NCBI GenBank assembly: GCA_025997215.1
Contig: BNUH01000045.1
Location: forward strand, 1-21,709
Length of the DNA: 21,709 nucleotides
Source: Clostridia bacterium
Lineage (GTDB): Bacteria; Bacillota_A; Clostridia; Christensenellales; Aristaeellaceae
Direction of reading: 5' to 3'
The position numbers and the translations under genes were made by a program. Of the stretch, positions 14,253-20,263 are shown piece by piece. The notes under the pieces were generated by a model. The model searched no databases. It was not told the origin of the DNA and saw nothing but the letters and a program-made list of their open reading frames with translations. Each line of letters starts with the position of its first letter. Within the stretch, counting starts at the first letter, position 1.

Positions 14253-15263
14253 TTATTGCACCGCCACCGACAGGATGCCATACAGCTTTACGGCCAGTTC
14301 ATCCGCCAGCTCCCTATCCGCGTAGATGTCGATGTTATAGTAGCATGTCTCCTGCTCGTTCGAGAATACTGGCAGGTAATAGCTGATGAATTCGTCATAA
14401 TCGGCAATCTTCAGCTTCGTGCCGTCGGGCAGCTCGCCGTCCTCCGCTTCCTCATCCTCATATGTGGTCAGATAAACTTCCAGGAGGACAGAAAATTCAT
14501 CTTCCGTGGAATAGTACGCGGAAAACGACGTACGCCCGAATCGTGTGATCGATAACCCACGCGTGTCGAGTGTAGCAGCTATCTCAATTATTCCGGCCTC
14601 GCTATCGATGCGGATCAGCTCCACACTGGCGATCGAGCTGTTCCAATCAGGCGGCCGCTCGGTAGTCAGCATCAAGCCGCGCACACGCTCCGTCTCATCC
14701 TGGATCAACTCGGCCAACTCATCGCGCGATAGCCTACCATCTTCCTGCATGATATCGATGGTCATCCTGGATAACGGCAGCGTGAACTTATCACTCAAGC
14801 CGAACATCGCCGCCGCCCGATCCTCGTCAGCATACATCGCCACGCCGTTTGTAAGCCCCTCGATTACGTCCAGCAGGATATCGTCCGGCTGGACGTCCAT
14901 CAGGAAAATCTCATACGCCTCATAGTAGTCCAGGCTGTATTCGATATACAGCCCTGTTTTAGGATCGGTGGCTGCCACAGTACCGCCGCTGACATTGTTC
15001 AGCACCATCCCATCCCTTAGCGGAAAATGGACATACGTATACGACGTGTAGTCATCGTCGGAATACATGCCCAGCCAAACCTCATCACCCGCTTCGGCTG
15101 TCGGGTAATACCAACCGTCAATTTGCTCATACTTAATGGCATGCCACTCCACCGGCTCCACTTCCACAGCCGTCGCAGTCGACATCGCCTGCGCCGCTGG
15201 CATAACCGAAAACAGCAGCGACATAAACACCGCCAGAATAACCTGACTAATCCCCATAATCAT
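14253..15263 (-). CDS. Secreted acidic protein of unknown function
   Basis: I do not recognise this protein. It has 336 residues, starting with a signal peptide (hydrophobic segment VILAVFMSLLFSVM) and a signal peptidase I site after AQA (residue 26). The mature part is acidic and rich in Asp, Glu and Tyr, with no obvious repeats, membrane anchor or sortase signal. I chose ATG 15263 because GGGAGGG lies eight bases before it; ATG 15311, further upstream, has no ribosome binding site and would bury the signal peptide behind 16 extra residues. No catalytic motif is visible. Its tail-to-tail neighbour is the YkvI-like gene, which gives no functional hint. The 212 bases upstream contain no clear promoter. 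Confidence 0.75.
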   Translation of the reverse strand: MIMGISQVILAVFMSLLFSVMPAAQAMSTATAVEVEPVEWHAIKYEQIDGWYYPTAEAGDEVWLGMYSDDDYTSYTYVHFPLRDGMVLNNVSGGTVAATDPKTGLYIEYSLDYYEAYEIFLMDVQPDDILLDVIEGLTNGVAMYADEDRAAAMFGLSDKFTLPLSRMTIDIMQEDGRLSRDELAELIQDETERVRGLMLTTERPPDWNSSIASVELIRIDSEAGIIEIAATLDTRGLSITRFGRTSFSAYYSTEDEFSVLLEVYLTTYEDEEAEDGELPDGTKLKIADYDEFISYYLPVFSNEQETCYYNIDIYADRELADELAVKLYGILSVAVQ

Positions 15264-15475
15264 AATCAAAGCCCTCCCTATCCGTCGTCCTATCGTATCG
15301 TCGCTATACATCTATAAGTTTTACAAGCGACATCTATAAAACGAATGGGTGGGATGAATCGCTCCCAGAAAATTGGTACCTGCCAAAGAAAACTTATCGA
15401 CAATAATCCTAAGGATTTGCCGAATAAGCTCGAATATCATTTCATTTAGTTATTTTATTTATTGTTAATTTAATG

Positions 15476-16216
15476 TTACTGTGGCAGATCAACCACGGAC
15501 CGGATGCGCATCGCCAATCCCGGACGATTTGTTATAACTCCATCAACACCGCTGCGCATCGCACGTTCGATGGCCGCAGGAGCGTCCACCGTCCATAGCC
15601 GTACCTGCAAACCCTGGTCGTGACAGCGTTTCACGAATTCACCAATCCTAGCGCGTGCCAACGGCGCGTGCATAGCCTCGGCGTGCAGCGAGTCGGCGGC
15701 TTCCCACGGCGCGCGCTGACGCATGCCGAATAACAAGCCCAGTCGAGCGTCAGGTGCAAGCGCGCGCGTCCGTTCCAGCAGAGAAATGTCGAATGATGAG
15801 AATACCACGCGCTCCATCATCCCGGCGGCGCGCGTCAAATCCAGCACGGCCGGTACCAATCCAGGATCCGTCTGGCGCGGCTTCTTTAATTCAATATTGA
15901 TTTGTAACGAACTCGGCTCGATCAGCCGCAAAACATCCTCGAGCGTGGGTATGGTTGTGCCGCTGAATTCCGACTTTCCACATGTGAATTCGTAACGCCG
16001 CAGCACAGCCAGTGTCAGCTCGCTGATAGCGCCGCTGCCATTGCTGCAGCGTGAGATCGTGTCGTCATGTGAGACGACGGCCACGCCATCCAGCGTGCGC
16101 TGGACATCCAACTCCACTCCGTCCGCGCCTAACTCGACGGCGCGCGAGAACGCTGGCAGCGTATTCTCTGGCGCGCTGGACGAGTCGCCGCGATGGGCCC
16201 ATACTTGCGCGGACAT
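15476..16216 (-). CDS. Glycerophosphodiester phosphodiesterase
   Basis: The 246-residue protein is a cytoplasmic GDPD (UgpQ-like TIM barrel) that hydrolyses glycerophosphodiesters to glycerol-3-phosphate and an alcohol. Its catalytic residues are visible: AHRG (His8, Arg9), PEN (Glu17), the metal-binding ELDVQ (Glu35, Asp37) and SHDD (His50, general acid). The C-terminal LRLWTVDAPAAIERAMRSGV and DGVITNRPG complete the family pattern. There is no signal peptide. GGGAGGA precedes ATG 16216. A terminator behind spoIIP separates the two genes, so this one probably has its own promoter. Confidence 0.93.
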   Translation of the reverse strand: MSAQVWAHRGDSSSAPENTLPAFSRAVELGADGVELDVQRTLDGVAVVSHDDTISRCSNGSGAISELTLAVLRRYEFTCGKSEFSGTTIPTLEDVLRLIEPSSLQINIELKKPRQTDPGLVPAVLDLTRAAGMMERVVFSSFDISLLERTRALAPDARLGLLFGMRQRAPWEAADSLHAEAMHAPLARARIGEFVKRCHDQGLQVRLWTVDAPAAIERAMRSGVDGVITNRPGLAMRIRSVVDLPQ

Positions 16217-16248
16217 AATAGTTATCCTCCCTTGGCTTCTTACCGATC

Positions 16249-16297
16249 AAAAACCCTCCGCCGCAGCGATGAGGTTCCATCCCCAACGCTGCGGCGG
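16249..16297 (-). terminator. Rho-independent terminator of spoIIP
   Basis: A perfect 11-bp GC-rich stem, CCGCCGCAGCG (16258-16268) with CGCTGCGGCGG (16287-16297), surrounds an 18-base loop. On the minus strand it is followed by AGGGTTTTT (T run opposite 16249-16253). It begins 18 bases beyond the spoIIP stop. Confidence 0.75.
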
Positions 16298-16314
16298 CTT
16301 AGAATGTTACTAAT

Positions 16315-17550
16315 CTATTGCGGACTTCGGTCGTTATGCCGATCCCCGCCGTCGTCATGGTAATCCCCGTCGGGTTTCTTGCCGATCAATCCGCCCGTGA
16401 TCTCGCTGGTATTCCGCTTGAGCTTCTCCATCATGCCCTTGCCGGAACCCGTCGCCACGAATGCGTAAACCAGCGCTGCGATTATCACGAATAGCACGAC
16501 CCACAATATCCCCGTGCCCACGCCGCTGCCGCTGCTCTTCTGCTCCGCCGCGCCGGTGTTCGCGCCGCTCTGACCGTTCGCCGCCTGGCCGTATAGGACA
16601 GAAGTCATGGCCGTGGCGATCATGCTCGTGGACTTCTCGGCGCGCTCCTTGCTGGTCGTGTGCGTGCCGAATTCCAGCAGGATCGAGCGCGGCGACAGGT
16701 CCTGATTATACGTGCCCTTGCCGATGAAAATATCCTTCACCAAACCCGGATACTGCTCATCCGCGACAGCCTTGATCTGCTTTGCGAAGTCCTTATTGGA
16801 AGCGCTATTCTGATTGGAACGCCCGACCAACAGCCGTACTTTTGTAACATTTGAACCATCCACCGTCGTATTATATTCGTCAGGATCCGGCACGCCGTCG
16901 CGGTGTACGTCTATCAACGCGTCCGGCATCGATTTCATCAGCGACACAGCTGTCTGGCGTGAACGCCTGTATGCCCCGTTGTCGTGGGGCAGATGCGAAG
17001 TCTCGTTGATGTCGACCGCCACGCCCTGCTCTTCGAACGCGGCCTTCAGCGACTCCGCAACATCCAGAATGCCGCCGCCGCTGTCGTCGGACGAAACCCC
17101 ATCGGTGGGCACGTACGACTCATCGGTGTGTGTCGAGTAGATGGCGACCCGGCGGTTGCCCGTGCCGCTGGAGTTGCTGGCGGCCGCGAACGCCGCCTTC
17201 AGCCACTCGATGCTGGGCATCTCCTCATCGCCGGTCAGCTTAGCCACTGCGGTCATGGACTGGCTGTCAACTGATTCTATAGTATAATGTTTATTGTCGC
17301 CGCTGATATACTCGTCGTCCACATTAACGGCGCACCCCACGGTGAACAGCGTCTCGCCGCTATCCAGTTTCACCGTGTAATACTGGTCGCCGCTCTCAAA
17401 CCACGACTCGAAGAAGTCGTCGTCGGGGTGTGGATCAGGCGTAGCCTCCGCAATCCCGCGCATCGGCGTGAATAGCAGCGCGATCCCAACGATCGCCAGG
17501 ACGATCCAACGGGTTTTGTCGAATCTACGGTTCATCCAGTTCCTCGTCAA
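16315..17550 (-). CDS. spoIIP: Stage II sporulation protein P (SpoIIP)
   Basis: SpoIIP is the amidase/endopeptidase that works with SpoIID and SpoIIM to thin septal peptidoglycan and drive engulfment of the forespore. The 411-residue product has an N-terminal membrane segment (about 14-29) and an extracytoplasmic catalytic domain. That domain has IYSTHTDESYVP (His141, Glu144), LPHDNGAYRRSRQT, LIDVHRDGVP (His216) and ILLEFGTHT (Glu293). A second hydrophobic helix near 346-367 and a charged tail follow; B. subtilis SpoIIP (401 residues) has only the N-terminal anchor. TTG 17550 overlaps the upstream stop as TTGA and has GGGAGG eight bases before it. ATG 17535, with its own GAGGA, is an equally possible start. 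Confidence 0.92.
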   Translation of the reverse strand: MTRNWMNRRFDKTRWIVLAIVGIALLFTPMRGIAEATPDPHPDDDFFESWFESGDQYYTVKLDSGETLFTVGCAVNVDDEYISGDNKHYTIESVDSQSMTAVAKLTGDEEMPSIEWLKAAFAAASNSSGTGNRRVAIYSTHTDESYVPTDGVSSDDSGGGILDVAESLKAAFEEQGVAVDINETSHLPHDNGAYRRSRQTAVSLMKSMPDALIDVHRDGVPDPDEYNTTVDGSNVTKVRLLVGRSNQNSASNKDFAKQIKAVADEQYPGLVKDIFIGKGTYNQDLSPRSILLEFGTHTTSKERAEKSTSMIATAMTSVLYGQAANGQSGANTGAAEQKSSGSGVGTGILWVVLFVIIAALVYAFVATGSGKGMMEKLKRNTSEITGGLIGKKPDGDYHDDGGDRHNDRSPQ

Positions 17551-18200
17551 CGCGCCCGCCTCCCATCGCGCACCGCGCCGTCCTCATTCTCCTGGCGTCC
17601 GCGTCCGCGGACGATTCGCTCGATGATCTCGCCGACCAATTCAGCCAGCATCACAGCTAGCAGTCCGGATATGACGATCGCATCCAGCATTCCGCCCGTA
17701 CCGATCTGGATCAGCTGGTCAATGCCTCGCGAGCGATTGATGACGCCGATGGCCACATCCACCAAGATAAGCCCCAGCACCGCGCTGATGAACGCGCCGC
17801 GCCGCGAGCGGCCCAGTATGTACGCGATGACGCCAGCCGCGATGCCGTAAATGTAGTTCGGGTCGAACGCGATCGCCGCCGGGTCCGCAGGTAGGAAGTG
17901 ATCCAGCGCGAAGATTGCGCCGGCAGTCAGGACGGCGCCGATTATGCCGCGCCAGAAGTCGCCTGGCGAATCTGCCCGCGCGAGCACATACACGCAAATG
18001 CCCAGCGGTATCAACGCCCCGCCTATGCTGAACTGCACCGGGCCTAAAGTGATCGGCGGAATCAATCCGCCAATGAAAATAGCCGCCATCGCTATCAGCG
18101 CGCCGCGGTCGGTCAGGCGCATGCGATCCAGCACGCGCTGGCCCACCCCGAATATTACCAGCAGCCCAGCCACCAACAAGAGTATCATGCCGACGGACAT
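17547..18200 (-). CDS. DUF1614 family membrane protein, coupled to spoIIP
   Basis: A 217-residue protein of six or seven hydrophobic helices. The opening (a hydrophobic helix, then GQRVLDRMRLTDRGALI) and the following GALIPLGICVYVL segment fit the DUF1614 family of uncharacterised membrane proteins. The tail is short, charged and Arg-rich. GAGGTG precedes ATG 18200. Its TGA overlaps the TTG start of spoIIP, so translation of the two is probably coupled and they form a two-gene transcript ending at 16249. This makes a role in sporulation plausible, but nothing in the protein itself shows it. Confidence 0.75.
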   Translation of the reverse strand: MSVGMILLLVAGLLVIFGVGQRVLDRMRLTDRGALIAMAAIFIGGLIPPITLGPVQFSIGGALIPLGICVYVLARADSPGDFWRGIIGAVLTAGAIFALDHFLPADPAAIAFDPNYIYGIAAGVIAYILGRSRRGAFISAVLGLILVDVAIGVINRSRGIDQLIQIGTGGMLDAIVISGLLAVMLAELVGEIIERIVRGRGRQENEDGAVRDGRRAR

Positions 18201-18371
18201 GTTCGCACCTCACTTCATTTTACTAGGTAACCGATGATTTAGCTCCACAACAACTAGGTTGGACAGACCGCGATAAATTATTCATGAAAACTTGAATTAC
18301 AAGAAATGCTTCACTTTTATGTTAACTATTCCTGCCGTCATTACTGTCGAAAAACAGCATTCGACAGAGTC

Positions 18372-18400
18372 TTTCCAAATTCTGCCAAATATGCTACAAT
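18372..18400 (+). promoter_or_regulatory. Extended -10 promoter of the aquaporin gene
   Basis: TTTCCA (18372-18377) and TACAAT (18395-18400) are 17 bases apart, with TGC directly before the -10 box. The leader would run from about 18407 to 18438. The rest of the divergent interval 18201-18371 shows no gene. Confidence 0.6.
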
Positions 18401-18438
18401 GCAATCAACAATCCAAAACATTCAAGGAGATGATTTCG

Positions 18439-19122
18439 GTGGATAAGAACGACTCAAGTATGCGCAAGTACTTAGCGGAGGCCATCGGCACCTGGGTGCT
18501 GACATTCATGGGCTGCGGCAGCGCGGTGGTGTTGGGCGCGTCCTCGCCGGGCGGACACCTGGCCGTGGCGCTGGCATTCGGGCTGGCGATCGTGGCGACG
18601 GCGTACACGGTCGGGCAGGTATCCGGCTGTCACATCAACCCGGCTGTCTCCTTCGCCATGTGGCTGCACGGCAAGCTGGAGACGAAGGATTTCGTAGGCT
18701 ACGTGGTCGCCCAAGTCGCGGGCGCTATCCTCGCGGGGCTGTGTCTGCGGATACTGGCCAACGTATTCGGGCAGGATCTATCCGGCGCGCTGGGGTCCAA
18801 CTCGACGGCCAAGACAGGCATCGGCGGCGCGTTCTTCGTGGAAATCTTGTTGACATTTATATTCCTATACACGATTCTGGGGGTTACATCCTCCGATAAG
18901 TTCGGCAGCGTGGCGGGAGTCGTGATCGGATTGACGCTGGCATTCGTACATATCGTCGGCATACCGCTGACAGGCACCTCGGTGAACCCGGCGCGCAGCA
19001 TTGGCCCGGCGATATTCGCGGGCGCTGCCGCACTGAAGGATGTGTGGGTATTCATTGTCGCACCGCTGCTGGGCGCGGGGCTGGCGGTCGGGGTGTACCG
19101 ATTGACTAATGGGGAAAAGTAA
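18439..19122 (+). CDS. Aquaporin, AqpZ-like water channel
   Basis: The 227-residue membrane protein has the normal aquaporin length and both pore signatures: HINPAVS (Asn67-Ala69) and TSVNPARS (Asn183-Ala185). The residues that set selectivity match E. coli AqpZ: Phe47 in helix 2, His171 in helix 5 (LAFVHIVGIP), Thr180 and Arg186. This favours a water-specific channel over a glycerol facilitator, which would have Gly or Trp at the His and Phe sites. I chose GTG 18439, nine bases after AAGGAG. ATG 18430 directly abuts that site, and the frame further upstream (from 18292) lies across the promoter. The left arm of the inverted repeat begins 14 bases beyond the stop codon. Confidence 0.92.
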   Translation: MDKNDSSMRKYLAEAIGTWVLTFMGCGSAVVLGASSPGGHLAVALAFGLAIVATAYTVGQVSGCHINPAVSFAMWLHGKLETKDFVGYVVAQVAGAILAGLCLRILANVFGQDLSGALGSNSTAKTGIGGAFFVEILLTFIFLYTILGVTSSDKFGSVAGVVIGLTLAFVHIVGIPLTGTSVNPARSIGPAIFAGAAALKDVWVFIVAPLLGAGLAVGVYRLTNGEK

Positions 19123-19136
19123 ATAGGAAATGCAGG

Positions 19137-19495
19137 CCCCACCGCCTGCGGGCGGGACTGCCCCAACTGCGGTTGGGGACTTGTTACTTTTCCCGTCCGT
19201 GGGAAAAGTAACCAAAAGGACGGCCTATACAATTTCCCGCCAAAAACGCACCATCTTCGCGAGTCTTTTCGCCGCTCGCGTCGGCTCGTCCAGTCAGCGG
19301 ACCTCCAGTCCGCCTCCTTACCTCGCCATAGCGAGCGACGAAAATCCTACGCGAATCTTGGTGCATTTTTAGCGGGAAATAGTATAGAGGGAGGGCACTG
19401 TGCCCTCCCTCTCTGGACTCTCCCTCCTCAATGTCGTCCCCGCTCATTGGTCTATGACCAACGTTCCGATTGATTTACATGCACAGTAATGCAAG
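19137..19495 (+). repeat. Left arm of a long inverted repeat (hairpin chain, with nested insertion)
   Basis: Starting 14 bases after the aquaporin stop, the arm contains in order: a UNCG-type hairpin (19142-19155), a second one with stem CCCCAAC/GTTGGGG around TGCG (19161-19178), a perfect 12-bp hairpin with arm GTTACTTTTCCC (19183-19212), the 163-bp nested palindrome, an 11-bp hairpin centred at 19399 and a TTGGTC/GACCAA hairpin (19447-19461). Blocks 19176-19223 (48 bases), 19391-19434 (44) and 19447-19466 (20) are identical to the reverse complement of 20141-20188, 20088-20131 and 20056-20075. Similarity continues to 19495 at 24 of 28 positions. Confidence 0.85.
19225..19387. repeat. Nested 163-bp MITE-like palindrome inside the left arm
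   Basis: The segment starts CTATAC and ends GTATAG. Its terminal 37-38 bases are inverted copies with a few mismatches (TTTCCCGC, GCACCA and TCGCG blocks conserved), and weaker pairing continues through TTTTCG and CGCTCGC for about 55 bases. The centre holds a GCGGAC/GTCCGC hairpin. The segment is absent at the corresponding point of the right arm, where GGACGG is followed directly by the GAGGGCAC block. That shows it to be a later insertion or, less likely, a deletion on the other side. It contains no gene. Confidence 0.7.
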
Positions 19496-19567
19496 ATTCT
19501 CGCGGCTTCGCAGCGAGGTGTAGGAATTGGCGGCACAATTTTCTCCTTGCTTATTTGACTTGCCTTA

Positions 19568-19595
19568 TTGACTTTTTCGCTGTAATTATTACAAT
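19568..19595 (+). promoter_or_regulatory. Promoter of the AbrB-type gene
   Basis: TTGACT (19568-19573) and TACAAT (19590-19595) have a 16-base spacer. It lies inside the inverted-repeat unit, so the gene would be expressed independently of both convergent neighbours. Confidence 0.6.
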
Positions 19596-19651
19596 GGAAT
19601 CAGTTAATAAAAGCAGCAGTCGTCTTGTGTAGCGAAACGGAGGAATCCGCC

Positions 19652-19927
19652 ATGGAAATGTCCAGGATCAAGCAGCGCGGCCAAATCACCCTGCCTCTTT
19701 CGGTCAGGCAGAAACTCCACGTCCAAGAAGGGCACAAGGTGGTCTTTGTTGAGGAAAACGGCCGCATCTATGTCGAGAACGCCGGAATGCGCGCGCTGGA
19801 GAAGGCGCAGGAGATGATGGAAGGTGCCGCAGAGGAGTTGAATCTTAAGGATATTGACGATGTCGTCGCCTTAATCAAGGACGTTCGGCGCGAGAAAAGG
19901 GAGTCCCTAAATGCTTTAGGCTATTAG
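19652..19927 (+). CDS. AbrB/MazE/SpoVT-type DNA-binding protein
   Basis: The 91-residue protein begins with a swapped-hairpin AbrB domain at residues 1-45. RIKQRGQITLPLSVRQKL is the classic 'KG-x-ITLP-x2-R' DNA-binding pattern, followed by EGHKVVFVEENGRIYVEN. The C-terminal half is a charged helix (LKDIDDVVALIKDVRREK), as in antitoxins whose tail binds a toxin. No toxin gene of the VapC, MazF or Doc kind follows; the 100 bases between its stop and the right arm are non-coding in all frames as far as I can see. It may be an orphan antitoxin or a transition-state type regulator. GGAGGA lies seven bases before ATG 19652. The gene is the only one inside the inverted repeats. Confidence 0.85.
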   Translation: MEMSRIKQRGQITLPLSVRQKLHVQEGHKVVFVEENGRIYVENAGMRALEKAQEMMEGAAEELNLKDIDDVVALIKDVRREKRESLNALGY

Positions 19928-20027
19928 GGGATTTGTTATTGCCTAAAACCTGCTACTTTCTGTAATAGCCTCACGCTACCCACTTAGATCGCTACAGCCA
20001 GTATGTAAGCAATATGAAGCCAATCCC

Positions 20028-20263
20028 CTTGCAATACTGTGCCTGTAACTCAATTGAACGTTGGTCATAGACCAACCAGCGGAGCCAACATTGAGGAGGG
20101 AGAGTCCAGAGAGGGAGGGCACAGTGCCCTCTCTCTCTGACCGTCCTTTTGGTTACTTTTCCCACGGACGGGAAAAGTAACAAGTCCCTCACCGCAGTGA
20201 GGGCAAGCCCCTCCGCAGAGGAGGAACCAAGCCCCTCCGCAGAGGAGGAAAGCCCCGCAGGGC
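20028..20263 (-). repeat. Right arm of the long inverted repeat (hairpin chain)
   Basis: Read on the minus strand from the stop of the surface-protein gene, this arm contains four hairpins capped by TGCG: GCCC/GGGC (20252-20263), two copies of a CTC/GAG-based one (20208-20224, 20232-20248) and CCCTCAC/GTGAGGG (20186-20203). The 12-bp GTTACTTTTCCC hairpin, the GAGGGCAC palindrome and the TTGGTC/GACCAA hairpin follow. The order equals that of the left arm. The first hairpin touches the stop codon of the surface-protein gene, so this arm may act as its 3' untranslated region or terminator. Confidence 0.85.
20204..20251. repeat. Two-copy 24-bp tandem repeat
   Basis: Two adjacent 24-base units (20204-20227 and 20228-20251) agree at 23 of 24 positions. 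Each contains the CCTC-CGCA-GAGG hairpin. This looks like local duplication of one member of the hairpin family within the right arm. Confidence 0.85.

Larger units (their letters stand above)
19137..20263. mobile_element. Candidate foldback/transposon-like unit carrying an AbrB-type gene
   Basis: Two collinear inverted arms (about 196 bases on the left after removing a nested 163-bp insertion, 236 on the right) flank a 532-bp centre (19496-20027) with one small gene and its promoter. No transposase or integrase is present and I could not identify flanking target duplications. Mobility is therefore an inference; two independent insertions of a dispersed 3'-end repeat in opposite orientation would look the same. 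Confidence 0.4.

Noticed and set aside
15360..15400. TGGTACC followed by TGCC, resembling a T-box antiterminator motif
   Set aside because: The surrounding AGGGTGG...CGCG consensus, the specifier stem and a terminator are absent, and no aminoacyl-tRNA or amino acid gene follows.
16225..16255. Sequence related to the spoIIP tail codons LIGKKP beyond the spoIIP terminator
   Set aside because: About 17 of 21 bases agree, but the match is short, lies in the terminator-leader region and may be chance; no duplicated gene end is evident.
19130..19447. Apparent small proteins with LLLFPSVGKVTK-like sequence in the left arm, and the similar frame in the right arm (20140-20260)
   Set aside because: The similarity comes from the repeated DNA hairpins themselves. 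The frames begin without ribosome binding sites and cross palindromes, so I treat them as repeat artefacts.
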